Assembly (NCBI GenBank): GCA_045646905.1
Contig: JAZRLP010000026.1
Location: 186,001-250,000 of the forward strand
Length of the DNA: 64,000 bases
Reading direction: 5' to 3'
Origin: RGIG4079 sp045646905
GTDB taxonomy: Bacteria > Bacteroidota > Bacteroidia > Bacteroidales > Muribaculaceae
In this document: piece by piece, positions 18,021 through 27,130 of the stretch
Layout of the letters: each line of letters begins with the position of its first letter
Position numbering within the stretch: position 1 is the stretch's first letter
Made by a program: the position numbers and the translations under genes
The notes under the pieces: model-generated
The model's database searches: none
The model's input: only the letters and a program-made list of their open reading frames with translations
What the model was told of the DNA's origin: nothing

Positions 18021-20306
18021 TTATTTTACGAGGATACGCTGGTTATAGTTATTATTTATTGAAATAATATATACACCAGCATTTAATGATGAAGCATCGA
18101 TTATGGCCTCATCACTTTGGCATGATTGAGTTAATACAGGTTGTCCGGCAATGTTATAAATGGTAGCATCTATCTCATTTGCTCCTCCAATAAATACCTC
18201 AAAAATATTGTGGCCGGCAGGGGTAATCATCAATCGAGAGTCGTTATCTGATGTGATTCCTTCTACACCATCTTCTTCGGCACGGCGTAATACCTCTTTA
18301 AGGCCTGCATATGCGTCAAATTTACCAGCACCCCATTGTACAGGATCGCCTGCTGCTACATATGAATCTTTTACGGCAGTTGACATTGCAATATCTTTTA
18401 CTTCGTCGATGGTCAATGTCGGGTCGGCTTCAAGCCAGAGTGCTATAGCACCGGCTACTGCTGGAGTTGCCATTGATGTACCTACTTGTTGGTGCCAATA
18501 GTTTTTGCGTTTATCTTCGGTGCGTTGACCTTGCAATGCACTCATAGGAACCTTGTTGCTATCAATATAGTAGGTGTTAGTTGATGAAATAGTTGTAGCA
18601 CCAGGTGCACATATGTGAGGGAGATTGCGACCATCAATTAGTGTACCATATGAAGAGAAACTTGAGATATATCCAGGTGTATATTGGCCAGGATAGTTAT
18701 AAGCTTTTCCATCGAGAGAAACCCATGCGTTGCGAGTATTGTATGAACCTACAACAAGCACATTTTTGGCGCATGCCATATCGCTAATTGAACCATTTGT
18801 GCTACCATTGTCCCAGCCTTCTTGGCCATATGCATCCATTGATGAATAAAGACCACTACAGTAGCAGTCAACGCGTTGGCCATCTTTACCTTCCACGATA
18901 AATCCTAAAAGATAGTTGCCATTGGCGTTGGTCGATTGGTTGTCGCTAACAAAATAGTCAATCAATACATAATAGCGTCCGTTGTTTTCGTCAATCATAG
19001 AGCCCATGCCCACATAGCCATCAAATGCGCGTGTGAAGTTGGTGTTCGTGAGGTCACCTTCTTGAGCATATCCGGGTGACGCATAGTAAACTGCGCTACC
19101 ATTCATGTTGGAAGTGATGGCATGTTGGAATGTAACTGTGCCACGAGATTTATTGTAAACAACAAGTTTTACTGTGAATTCGGTTTTGTCATCGCTATAA
19201 ATGTATAGTTGGTCATATCTCAAATTGTAGTATGTGCCTTGTGAAGTTGGCACCTCGGGATATGTAGGCTTAATAAATGACTTAACTACATTATTTTCAC
19301 TTGTCAATGTTTTATTGAGAGCGATAGGGAGTTCACCTTCGTTACCAGCTGCTATACATATAATAGCCTCTTTTCCTGCAAGGTCGAGATATTGACTCAT
19401 GATTTCAGAACCATCGTGAGGACCCACATTGCTCCCTAACGAAAGGTTGATGACTGCAGGTTTGTTTGTCTTATAAGCATAATCAAGAACACCTTCAACG
19501 CCAAGAGCGATTAACATGTCGTTTAGGTCACCACATGATGCAGCAATGTCGGCTTCGTAGGCTGAACCATAGAATGGGTTGTAGTCGGTCTCTACTTTAG
19601 CACTTAACATGCTTGTGCCTTTGGCTACTGTCATGGTGTCGCGATATCCACCGGCCATAATGCCAAGAGTGTGTGAACCGTGGAAAGTACCTATATTGTC
19701 GGTGCCGAATTTAGCAATATTTTCGGGTGTGTACATATCTACATCATAACCATCGCTTGTGGCTGAAGTTACATAGATGTGAGTGAGTTGTTGAATGCGA
19801 GATGTGCCATCGGCATTGCGAAAGTTGATGTGATTAGGGTCGAGACCTTGGTCAACGATGCCAGCAACTACACCTTTGCCGGTATATGCTTGTGGGAGGT
19901 CGGTTCCTGCATGGATTTTGTCAACCCCCATAGCTGTGCGCACTTTGTCCATTTTAGGCAATACCTTGCGTGAAAGTTGAAGTGTCTTTACTTGTTTAAG
20001 AGCAGAGATGCGTTCAACTTCGCCCACGGGCATAGAAACCAATGCGATGTTGCCACGAGAGCGTACAATATTTACACCTTCGGCCTCGAGCTCTTCCATA
20101 GTTGTTCCCTCAGAAAGTTTAATCAAACCGGTGATGTGAGAAGTAGGAATATTTAACTGTTCCAATGCTTTGGTGTAAGCATTGTGAGTGGGAATGCTTT
20201 GCGATTGATATTGGCGCATAATGGCGCGACTACCCAAGTCGAGTGCTTGACCTGAAGCAGAAATTGCCAATGCTAATAATAACGCACTTGCCGAGATTTT
20301 TTTCAT
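18021..20306 (-). CDS. Subtilisin-family (S8) serine protease with type IX sorting domain
   Basis: This is a 761-residue exported protease. I start it at ATG 20306 (MKKISASALLLALAISASG), which gives a proper signal peptide, rather than 23 codons upstream. A propeptide-like region precedes the catalytic domain. The triad is visible: Asp in GIVDQGLD near residue 150, His in FHGSHTLG near 211 and Ser in GTSMATPAVAGA near 611, with the oxyanion Asn in AAGNEG. A beta-rich insert separates the His and Ser parts, as in many Bacteroidales S8 proteins. The C-terminus is a type IX domain: YNIAGQPVL, LNAGVYIISI and QRILVK. First gene of an operon with the LRR gene. Substrate unknown. Confidence 0.9.
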   Translation of the reverse strand: MKKISASALLLALAISASGQALDLGSRAIMRQYQSQSIPTHNAYTKALEQLNIPTSHITGLIKLSEGTTMEELEAEGVNIVRSRGNIALVSMPVGEVERISALKQVKTLQLSRKVLPKMDKVRTAMGVDKIHAGTDLPQAYTGKGVVAGIVDQGLDPNHINFRNADGTSRIQQLTHIYVTSATSDGYDVDMYTPENIAKFGTDNIGTFHGSHTLGIMAGGYRDTMTVAKGTSMLSAKVETDYNPFYGSAYEADIAASCGDLNDMLIALGVEGVLDYAYKTNKPAVINLSLGSNVGPHDGSEIMSQYLDLAGKEAIICIAAGNEGELPIALNKTLTSENNVVKSFIKPTYPEVPTSQGTYYNLRYDQLYIYSDDKTEFTVKLVVYNKSRGTVTFQHAITSNMNGSAVYYASPGYAQEGDLTNTNFTRAFDGYVGMGSMIDENNGRYYVLIDYFVSDNQSTNANGNYLLGFIVEGKDGQRVDCYCSGLYSSMDAYGQEGWDNGSTNGSISDMACAKNVLVVGSYNTRNAWVSLDGKAYNYPGQYTPGYISSFSSYGTLIDGRNLPHICAPGATTISSTNTYYIDSNKVPMSALQGQRTEDKRKNYWHQQVGTSMATPAVAGAIALWLEADPTLTIDEVKDIAMSTAVKDSYVAAGDPVQWGAGKFDAYAGLKEVLRRAEEDGVEGITSDNDSRLMITPAGHNIFEVFIGGANEIDATIYNIAGQPVLTQSCQSDEAIIDASSLNAGVYIISINNNYNQRILVK

Positions 20307-20358
20307 AATTAAACTTAAAATGAGTTGAGTGATTTTTACTTGTTTATTTAACCACAAA

Positions 20359-20398
20359 ATAGAGGAAACTCTCATGTGTAAATTGAGAGCTCCTCTAT
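20359..20398 (-). terminator. Terminator of the 20420-22321 gene
   Basis: An 8-bp outer stem (ATAGAGGA with TCCTCTAT) and a 6-bp inner stem (CTCTCA with TGAGAG) lie 21 bases after the stop, followed by TTTG in the minus direction. Confidence 0.65.
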
Positions 20399-20419
20399 AT
20401 GTGCTTTGTTAACTAATAA

Positions 20420-22321
20420 TTACTTGCGAATAACTTTTTTGCCGTTAACGATGTATAATCCGGCAGGGAGGTTGTTGATTTGTTCGCTTGAAGCGTTTTT
20501 GTAAATGAGAATGCCTTGCATATTGTAAACATTTCCGTTGCCAGCATTTTCCATTTCAATATTTTCAATGCCCGAAGCTTCGCTTATGATGATTTCAGTA
20601 TCGTTAGTGATTTCAACTACAAAAGTACCATTTTCATCGGCTGTTGCTTTTTCGCCATTAACAGTTACTTCGGCTTTGTCGTCAGATGTTGTAATTGCAA
20701 CTTTTGTTCCAGCCAATGCAGTGAAGCCTGAAGCCCAGTTGGCGTATGCTTGACTATCGGTTGCAACTGAAGAAATAGCATTCTCAATGTTTTGAACGAA
20801 TGATACTGCATATTTTTCGGGCAAGCTTGCAAGATAAACTTTTATAGCATCGCCATTAGCTAAAGTGATGTAGTATGATGTGCTACCTTCGTATTGTGGA
20901 ACTGAATAAATGCCGTTTTGGAAGATAGAGCAGTAGGTTGGTCCATAGAATGATAGATAATATGGATTGTCAGAGTCATCAAAGTTTACAGTAACAGCTT
21001 CGCCTGAAACCAATGTAACTGAAGCACGGTCAGAGTAGCGTTGAACTCCATAGCCATATTGTGCAGCATTCAAATCATCAACCCAGATAGTTGCTGCTTT
21101 ATCGCGTGCAATTTTTTTAGTGGTGATAACGATTTGATCGTTTTCGTTTATGTTGCGAATAGTTGTACTTGAAGTGCCATAACCATTTTCAGAACCATAT
21201 TCAGAACCATTTACTTTAATAGAAACGATGCTGCAATCGGTAGTTGGGCGAACATTGATATAATTGTTGTTTGATGTAATTTCCATAGCAGTTGCTTCTC
21301 CTGCAGTTAATTGAAGAGGAGTGTTAGAGTTGCCAGGATATACTTCAATGTTTTCGGGAGTATCTACTGTAATGTATGCGTTATATGAAGTGTATTTAGT
21401 TGCATTAACTTCAACTGTGTTAGTTTCTGAAGTGACTGTAAACTCATAGCTTCCATAGAAATATTGTGAAGCACCGTTTACTGTAATTGCATAATTAAAG
21501 TTATAAAGGTCGGTGTTGCCGATGAGTGTAACTTTGTCACCCATCATAACTGATAATGTTTTGCCGTCAAAGTCAGTAACATCAATGCCGTTTACTTTTG
21601 CTGAAAGACAACCAATTACTTCAGCCTCATTAGCTCCATATGAGAATGAAATAGTAGCAGGAACAACAGGGAAGTTAGCTGCAATGTCGAGTTTGTCTCC
21701 ATCTGCAACTGTTACATAGTAACGACCATATGAGTCAGCTTGTGCTACATCATTAAGTTTTACTGAATACAAGGTTTCACCGTAGTTAACATGTGAAATT
21801 TGGAATTGAGATTCTGTTGCAGGATTGAACTTAACAGTATTTTCGCCATTAACTAATTCAACTTTAGAACCATCATAGTAGCTCATATTTACTTTTGATG
21901 CATCATCAATATTAACTGTGCAGCTTGCTGTGCGTGACGCAGCCAAGTCTGCCGACTTAACTGAAATTACTTGAGCAGCACCAGCATATGATCCGATGTA
22001 GAAATATGTAGAGCTACCAGTAGAAGCAGAACTACCAGTCGTTTCGTTCATAGCTTCAGTAATAACATTTCCTGAAGTTGCATTTACATATAAGTAACCA
22101 TAATCACCGCCAATAGTAAATTGACCACCTTGTTCGCCTGTAAATTGAGTCAAATCAAGGTCAACTTGTTGAGTGTTGTAACTTGCATCATAAAATTGGT
22201 AATACGCAGTCAAACGAGTTGCGTCGTCAACTTTTAATGTAACCGTAATATCGGCCTTTGCGGTAAATGACATTGTAATAGTCATTAACGCCATCATGAA
22301 AACTGAGTAAAGTTTTTTCAT
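20420..22321 (-). CDS. Exported beta-rich protein with type IX-like C-terminus
   Basis: This protein has 633 residues. A signal peptide (MKKLYSVFMMALMTITMSF, ending near AKAD) precedes a series of beta-sandwich-like repeats of about 80-100 residues. Several contain phrases of the type ITVTLKVDDA, ITVNGASQYFYG, IKVNGSEYG and VTVNGEKATADENGTFVVEI. The last 35 residues (VYNMQGILIYK, LPAGLYIVNGKKVIRK) match the short C-terminal signal found on many Bacteroidales type IX substrates. It is Tyr- and Ser-rich with few Cys. No enzymatic motif is seen, so a structural or binding role is likely. It is monocistronic, with its own promoter and terminator. Confidence 0.8.
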   Translation of the reverse strand: MKKLYSVFMMALMTITMSFTAKADITVTLKVDDATRLTAYYQFYDASYNTQQVDLDLTQFTGEQGGQFTIGGDYGYLYVNATSGNVITEAMNETTGSSASTGSSTYFYIGSYAGAAQVISVKSADLAASRTASCTVNIDDASKVNMSYYDGSKVELVNGENTVKFNPATESQFQISHVNYGETLYSVKLNDVAQADSYGRYYVTVADGDKLDIAANFPVVPATISFSYGANEAEVIGCLSAKVNGIDVTDFDGKTLSVMMGDKVTLIGNTDLYNFNYAITVNGASQYFYGSYEFTVTSETNTVEVNATKYTSYNAYITVDTPENIEVYPGNSNTPLQLTAGEATAMEITSNNNYINVRPTTDCSIVSIKVNGSEYGSENGYGTSSTTIRNINENDQIVITTKKIARDKAATIWVDDLNAAQYGYGVQRYSDRASVTLVSGEAVTVNFDDSDNPYYLSFYGPTYCSIFQNGIYSVPQYEGSTSYYITLANGDAIKVYLASLPEKYAVSFVQNIENAISSVATDSQAYANWASGFTALAGTKVAITTSDDKAEVTVNGEKATADENGTFVVEITNDTEIIISEASGIENIEMENAGNGNVYNMQGILIYKNASSEQINNLPAGLYIVNGKKVIRK

Positions 22322-22381
22322 AAAATAGGAAGTTAAATTAAAATATTATTTTTTATATAAATTGTAAACTATGATATATGT

Positions 22382-22401
22382 CACATATATTTATATATGT
22401 G
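22382..22401 (-). promoter_or_regulatory. Inverted repeat at the 5' end of the 20420-22321 transcript
   Basis: CACATATAT and ATATATGTG form a perfect 9-bp dyad around TT. It starts about 7 bases inside the predicted transcript, so it could be a 5' stabilising hairpin or an operator. Confidence 0.4.
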
Positions 22402-22415
22402 TAGGAAAAACTTTG

Positions 22416-22446
22416 CAAAGTTTGCGAAAAATATTCGTTTATGCAA
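22416..22446 (-). promoter_or_regulatory. Probable promoter of the 20420-22321 gene
   Basis: On the minus strand TTG (22444-22446), a 20-base spacer and AAACTTTG (22416-22423) match the consensus except for one base of the -7 box. The -7 box is half of a perfect 16-base palindrome, AAACTTTGCAAAGTTT, at 22408-22423. The leader would be about 87 bases. Confidence 0.5.
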
Positions 22447-22601
22447 GATTTAGATAAAATACTTGATGGAATTAAGAAAAATATCGACATAAAGTGTGAG
22501 AATGCAATTAGAAACACGATAAACGTTGTCAGATGTTAAGTGTGGGGAAGTTTTTTTTATTTTTAACAAAGGCGCCAATCGATATAGTAAATACAATTTG
22601 T

Positions 22602-22609
22602 TATATTTG
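22602..22609 (+). promoter_or_regulatory. -7 promoter element of bcp
   Basis: TATATTTG is an exact TAnnTTTG match. The predicted start is near 22616, about 20 bases before ATG 22636. No TTG is seen at the -33 distance. Confidence 0.5.
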
Positions 22610-22635
22610 TATCATTAACATTAAAATTATTAATT

Positions 22636-23094
22636 ATGGCACTAAAAATAGGGGATAGAATACCCGAAATATTGGGGGTTGATGCCGATGGAAATGAAAT
22701 AATGGCATCACAGTTTAAAGGGAAAAAATTAGTTATATATTTTTATCCAAAAGATAACACATCGGGGTGTACAGCTGAGGCTTGCAGTTTGAGTAATGGG
22801 TATGATGAATTGCTTAATGCAGGATTTGCCGTTGTGGGTGTGAGCAAAGATAGTGTCGCATCGCATCGCAAGTTTAGTGATAAATATTCATTGCCTTTTA
22901 AGTTGATTGCCGACACCGATTTGGTCCTAAATGAAGTTTTTGGCGTGTGGCAAGAAAAAAAGATGTGTGGCAAAGTGTATATGGGTACTGTGCGTACTAC
23001 ATTTGTGACCGATGAGGCAGGTGTGATAACTCACATAATTAAGAAGGTTGATACAAAAAATGCTGCAACACAAATTCTTGATGAGGTGAAATAA
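22636..23094 (+). CDS. bcp: Thioredoxin-dependent thiol peroxidase (bacterioferritin comigratory protein, peroxiredoxin Q)
   Basis: This is a 152-residue cytosolic peroxiredoxin that reduces H2O2 and organic hydroperoxides with electrons from thioredoxin. The peroxidatic Cys45 lies in DNTSGCTAEAC, with the resolving Cys50 five residues on, the spacing of E. coli BCP. FYPKD before it and the Arg in MGTVRTTFV complete the usual active site. The length is normal. It is a single gene between its own -7 element and a strong terminator, convergent with the Omp85 gene. Confidence 0.95.
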   Translation: MALKIGDRIPEILGVDADGNEIMASQFKGKKLVIYFYPKDNTSGCTAEACSLSNGYDELLNAGFAVVGVSKDSVASHRKFSDKYSLPFKLIADTDLVLNEVFGVWQEKKMCGKVYMGTVRTTFVTDEAGVITHIIKKVDTKNAATQILDEVK

Positions 23095-23114
23095 CGGAGT
23101 GTTATTTAAAAATT

Positions 23115-23150
23115 AAAAACTCGCAAAGTTATATCCTTTGCGAGTTTTTT
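23115..23150. terminator. Bidirectional rho-independent terminator
   Basis: A perfect 14-bp stem of AAAAACTCGCAAAG and its complement around a 7-base loop ends in T6. It lies between bcp and the convergent Omp85 gene and can serve both. Confidence 0.9.
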
Positions 23151-23159
23151 ATGCGTTAA

Positions 23160-24431
23160 TTAGAATGCTTCTCCAATTGTGACTATGAGCCCCGATGTGT
23201 TTTTGCCAAAACCGTAGTCGGCACGGATATTTACTTTGTTCTTAAATTCAAATCTTAAACCTACACCATAATTAGGGAAGAAGTGTAAATCTTTGTAGTT
23301 TTTTAAGGCATCAAAGTCAGGAAATAGTGTGCCATATCCACCCCATACAACGGCTCCAAGTCGTTTCCATATCTGTTGGCGATATTCAATTTGTGCAGCA
23401 ATTTGGTTATTGTCAATAATTGAGCCCATATAATATCCACGCATACGAACACCATCAGCAGCAATCATTTCTCGCATTGTCCAGGGGACATTTTTGCTAT
23501 TGAATTTAGTATAGAGGTCAACAGCAAGAACCGAACCTTTCCACATTTTGAAATATCCATCAAAGATGAACTTATGACTGTGGAATGTAACTCCAGCATT
23601 ACCCAAAAACTTTGGGAAAATCATAGGTTGATACAAGATGTGAATACCTTTGGTAGGAGTAACAAGATGGTCGCGTGTGTCAAATCCGAAAGATAACCCT
23701 GCGCCGGTAACAAAAAATTGGTTTTGATAGCCGAGCATATATTCGGGATTTAAGACATTAACAGCATCTGTGTAGTTGGCTTGAAGCACACCTCCAACAT
23801 AGAATTTGTCGTTAATGTCGTAGATATATTGAGCGTGAAAATTGATTTGGCGTCGATCATATTGGCTCATCTGATTTTTGGTAGATTCATCAACTGTTAA
23901 TCCCCAAAATTCCAATCGTTTGCGATATAGCTCAATGTCATAGGAAATGCGTGATTTGTGGTCGGAGAAGAGGTGGTTTCCATATATATCCAACACGAAA
24001 AAGCCGTTGAGAGTAGCATTTAATGAAATAGTGAAATCCGATGGAGATAGTGTTGAGTCTTGTCGATTTACACGATACTGCCCAGTTGCTGCTCCCAAAA
24101 GTCCGAAACTGGCTTCTCGACCATATGATGGAATGATGCCCCAACTCATATCTACTTTTTTCTCAAAAGTGCGGTCAACATTTCCTGTAAATAGCGATCT
24201 TATATATTCTTGCGACCAAGAGGGTAGTTTATTTATAAAACTATCCCATGAAGAAGCATTTTTAGCGCTATCGTTAGACTCCAAATTCATAGAGTCGATA
24301 AATGTTGCTAATGAATCTAATTGGGATTCAAAATTTGCTTGAATAGAATCGCTTTTCTTCTCAGCATTAATGGATGCAGAGAAAAATATACATAATAAGA
24401 ATGATAATAATATTTTGTTAAATCTATTCAC
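23160..24431 (-). CDS. Omp85-superfamily (BamA/TamA-like surface antigen) outer membrane barrel protein
   Basis: This protein has about 423 residues. I choose the GTG start at 24431 because it begins a signal peptide directly (NRFNKILLSFLLCIFFSASINA). The longer ORF would start at 24494, inside the terminator of ftsH. After a short helical segment the protein is an outer membrane barrel. GLSFGFDTRDHLVTPTKG and RGYYMG match the bacterial surface antigen D15 domain, and the C-terminus ADYGFGKNTSGLIVTIGEAF ends in Phe as barrel proteins do. There is no room for the five POTRA domains of BamA, so this is a barrel-only Omp85 relative, a kind widespread in Bacteroidales. Function unknown. The start codon is not certain. 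Confidence 0.75.
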   Translation of the reverse strand: MNRFNKILLSFLLCIFFSASINAEKKSDSIQANFESQLDSLATFIDSMNLESNDSAKNASSWDSFINKLPSWSQEYIRSLFTGNVDRTFEKKVDMSWGIIPSYGREASFGLLGAATGQYRVNRQDSTLSPSDFTISLNATLNGFFVLDIYGNHLFSDHKSRISYDIELYRKRLEFWGLTVDESTKNQMSQYDRRQINFHAQYIYDINDKFYVGGVLQANYTDAVNVLNPEYMLGYQNQFFVTGAGLSFGFDTRDHLVTPTKGIHILYQPMIFPKFLGNAGVTFHSHKFIFDGYFKMWKGSVLAVDLYTKFNSKNVPWTMREMIAADGVRMRGYYMGSIIDNNQIAAQIEYRQQIWKRLGAVVWGGYGTLFPDFDALKNYKDLHFFPNYGVGLRFEFKNKVNIRADYGFGKNTSGLIVTIGEAF

Positions 24432-24482
24432 ATTTAAATTATAATGCCAAATGAAACAAATAGTAGTGTTTGTGCTATGTAA

Positions 24483-24513
24483 AAAGCTATGCAATACACT
24501 ATTGCATAGCTTT
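24483..24513 (-). terminator. Terminator of the rsfS-ftsH operon
   Basis: A perfect 14-bp stem (AAAGCTATGCAATA with its complement) around a 3-base loop is followed on the minus strand by further T. It lies 11 bases after the ftsH stop. Confidence 0.85.
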
Positions 24514-24524
24514 GTGGTGACTAT

Positions 24525-26618
24525 TTATGATTTTTTGTCATGAGGCAATGGAGGCATATTGGCTGGGTATGCATTTTCTTCGCCTTGAGATCTGTCATCA
24601 TTATTATTGTTTGATGCATTTCGCTCTTCAGCCACTTTTTTGTTCTCGGCAATTTCTTCAGTTTCGGCTTTAGCAGCCTCGGCCGATTTAGCAGCTAATA
24701 TTTCATCGGAGCGTGATGACCATTGACGCTTGCCAAAAATTTGTTCAACATCTTCGGTGAAGATTACCTCACGCGTGATGAGAATATTGGCTAATTGCTC
24801 ATGACCTTCGGCATGTTGAGTAAGAATAGCCTTTGCTCGTTCATATTGTTCGTTGATGATGCGCGACACCTCTTCATCAATCATTTTAGCACGATCATCG
24901 CTGAATGGTTTTGAGAATCCATATTCTTGGCCAGTTGAGTCGTAATAGCTGATGTTGGGCAGTTTCTCGCTCATGCCGTAATATACAACCATAGCGTAGG
25001 CTTGTTTTGTGACGCGTTCAAGGTCATTAGCAGCCCCTGTTGATATGTGTCCCAAGAAAAGTTCTTCGGCTGCACGACCTGCGAGCAATGAGCATATATC
25101 GTCGAGGATAGCTTGCGATGGAGTTATTTGTCGCTCTTCGGGGAGATACCATGCAGCACCAAGGGCTTTGCCTCGAGGCACAATAGTAACCTTTATTAGA
25201 GGATTGGCATATTTGAGATGCCATGATACAGTAGCATGACCAGCTTCATGTATTGCAATCGCACGCTTTTCGTCGTCGGTCGTAATCTTATTGCGTTTTT
25301 CCAATCCACCAATTATGCGGTCAACGGCATCAATAAAGTCTTGACGCTCAACCTTTGTTTTATTGTGTCGGGCAGCAATAAGAGCAGCTTCGTTACATAC
25401 ATTGGCAATGTCGGCACCAGAGAACCCAGGTGTTTGACGAGCAAGCAAATCAACATCAACGCTATCATCGATTTTAATGTTGCGAAGGTGCACATTGAAA
25501 ATTGCTACACGATCATTGAGGTCGGGTAGTTCAACATATATTTGACGGTCAAAACGACCTGCTCGCATAAGCGCTTTGTCAAGAATGTCGGCACGGTTGG
25601 TTGCTGCAAGAATAATTACACCGCTATTAGTGCCAAAACCATCCATTTCGGTGAGGAGTTGGTTCAGCGTGTTTTCACGCTCGTCATTACCTCCCATGCT
25701 TGGGCTTTTGCCACGAGCTCGTCCCACAGTATCAATCTCATCAATAAAGACAATACAAGGAGATTTCTCTTTTGCTTGACGGAATAGGTCGCGCACGCGT
25801 GATGCACCTACGCCCACAAACATTTCGGTGAATTCCGACCCTGACATGTAGAAGAATGGCACATTAGCCTCGCCCGCTACAGCTTTAGCTAATAATGTTT
25901 TACCTGTTCCTGGAGGGCCTACAAGGAGCGCACCTTTAGGGATTTTACCACCAAGTTCGGTATATCTTTGAGGATTCTTGAGGAATTCAACAATTTCTTC
26001 AATTTCGGTTTTAGCTTCGGCCAAGCCTGCAACATCATTGAAGTTTACTTTTACTGAATTGTTTTTGTCAAAAATTTGAGCTTTTGACTTGCCCACATTG
26101 AAGATGCCGGCGCCTCCTCCAGCTCCGCCACCGCCCATACGACGCATAATAAAAATCCAAAATACAACGAGCAATAATAACGGACCTATCGACCAAAGGA
26201 TTTTAGACAGGCTGCTTTCTTGCTCTGTTTCATATTTGCCGGTATATATGCCTTTCTCCGACCATTTTGCAACCATGTCGGTCATAGAAATATAGTTGCA
26301 GTCGGTGTGAATGCGTGCCGCAGTAATGTTATTTTTGTTTTGGGTATATTGCTTGTCAAAAATTTTTGCTGCCAACGAATCGTTTAGCACTCCCACTACT
26401 GTGTTGTCATCGGAGATAATGATGTTTGTGATACCATGATCAATGGTAGCATATTTAGTAAATTCTTGTAAAGTAACATCTTTATCTATTGTGTTACCCT
26501 CCTTGTTGAGGACATACATTCCACCCAAAAACAAGATAATGAGTGCATACATCCAAAAAATACTGAATTTGAATGTAGGTTTTTTAGTAGTTTTGTTGTT
26601 CGGTTTAAAATCTGCCAT
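24525..26618 (-). CDS. ftsH: ATP-dependent zinc metalloprotease FtsH
   Basis: This is a 697-residue inner-membrane AAA+ protease that degrades misfolded membrane proteins and regulators. Two membrane helices (about 20-40 and 130-152) flank a periplasmic domain. A Gly-rich stretch follows the second helix. Walker A GPPGTGKT lies near residue 237, Walker B IVFIDEID, then the SRH with ATNRADILDKALMRAGRFDR. The zinc site HEAGH lies near 456. The C-terminal tail is a Lys/Glu/Asn-rich low-complexity stretch of about 60 residues, usual in Bacteroidales. It follows rsfS by 21 bases on the same transcript. In many Bacteroidales cdsA comes next; here a terminator follows instead. Confidence 0.97.
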   Translation of the reverse strand: MADFKPNNKTTKKPTFKFSIFWMYALIILFLGGMYVLNKEGNTIDKDVTLQEFTKYATIDHGITNIIISDDNTVVGVLNDSLAAKIFDKQYTQNKNNITAARIHTDCNYISMTDMVAKWSEKGIYTGKYETEQESSLSKILWSIGPLLLLVVFWIFIMRRMGGGGAGGGAGIFNVGKSKAQIFDKNNSVKVNFNDVAGLAEAKTEIEEIVEFLKNPQRYTELGGKIPKGALLVGPPGTGKTLLAKAVAGEANVPFFYMSGSEFTEMFVGVGASRVRDLFRQAKEKSPCIVFIDEIDTVGRARGKSPSMGGNDERENTLNQLLTEMDGFGTNSGVIILAATNRADILDKALMRAGRFDRQIYVELPDLNDRVAIFNVHLRNIKIDDSVDVDLLARQTPGFSGADIANVCNEAALIAARHNKTKVERQDFIDAVDRIIGGLEKRNKITTDDEKRAIAIHEAGHATVSWHLKYANPLIKVTIVPRGKALGAAWYLPEERQITPSQAILDDICSLLAGRAAEELFLGHISTGAANDLERVTKQAYAMVVYYGMSEKLPNISYYDSTGQEYGFSKPFSDDRAKMIDEEVSRIINEQYERAKAILTQHAEGHEQLANILITREVIFTEDVEQIFGKRQWSSRSDEILAAKSAEAAKAETEEIAENKKVAEERNASNNNNDDRSQGEENAYPANMPPLPHDKKS

Positions 26619-26639
26619 ATAATAAATTTGTGTGTATGA

Positions 26640-26999
26640 TTAGTCTAAATCGGGAACTTGAGTGATTTTAGCATCGCTCCACAATTCTTCAAGGTTGTAA
26701 AGTGTGCGGAATTCAGGAATAAATACATGCACAAGGGTGTGGCCATAGTCTATGACAATCCATTGAGAGTTTTGATATCCGTCGTAGTTATATGGTTTTA
26801 TTCCGGCATGCTCAAGGAGATACTCGCGAATGCTATCGGCAATAGCACTCACTTGCATAGTTGATGAACCTTCGCAAATGATAAAACGCTCGGTTGCAGC
26901 CGATTCGATGTGGCTTAAATCTACGATTGAAATGCCTTTCCCTTTTCGTTCTTGAATCCCTTCGGTTATTAATTGGGTGATGTTGATAGTTTCTGTCAT
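26640..26999 (-). CDS. rsfS: Ribosome silencing factor RsfS (YbeB/Iojap family)
   Basis: This protein has 119 residues. It binds ribosomal protein uL14 and blocks joining of the ribosomal subunits under nutrient limitation. The family core is complete: SIVDLSHIESAATERFIICEGSS, then an SIREYLLEH helix, YDGYQNSQWIVIDYG and VHVFIPEFRTLYNLEELWSDA. The length is normal. It is the first gene of an operon with ftsH, and this rsfS-ftsH order is common in Bacteroidota. Confidence 0.95.
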   Translation of the reverse strand: MTETINITQLITEGIQERKGKGISIVDLSHIESAATERFIICEGSSTMQVSAIADSIREYLLEHAGIKPYNYDGYQNSQWIVIDYGHTLVHVFIPEFRTLYNLEELWSDAKITQVPDLD

Positions 27000-27031
27000 T
27001 GATATATATTATATTTTAAGAAAATTCTATG

Positions 27032-27039
27032 CAAAAGTA
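27032..27039 (-). promoter_or_regulatory. -7 promoter element of rsfS-ftsH
   Basis: CAAAAGTA reads TACTTTTG on the minus strand, matching TAnnTTTG, about 33 bases before ATG 26999. No -33 box is evident. Confidence 0.4.
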
Positions 27040-27130
27040 AATAAAAAACACTATTAAAAAGTTGCCAATTAACTAAAGTTAATGATAATATTACTTTTAC
27101 AACAAATAATGTGCCAAAAAGGTTATTTTT

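Noticed and set aside
22441..22539. 32-codon plus-strand ORF between the 20420-22321 gene and bcp
   Set aside because: It overlaps the minus-strand promoter of the neighbouring gene, has no promoter of its own and no recognisable features.
23160..24494. Start of the Omp85 gene at 24494
   Set aside because: That Met lies within the ftsH terminator hairpin and adds residues before a good signal peptide. A GTG at 24431 fits better.
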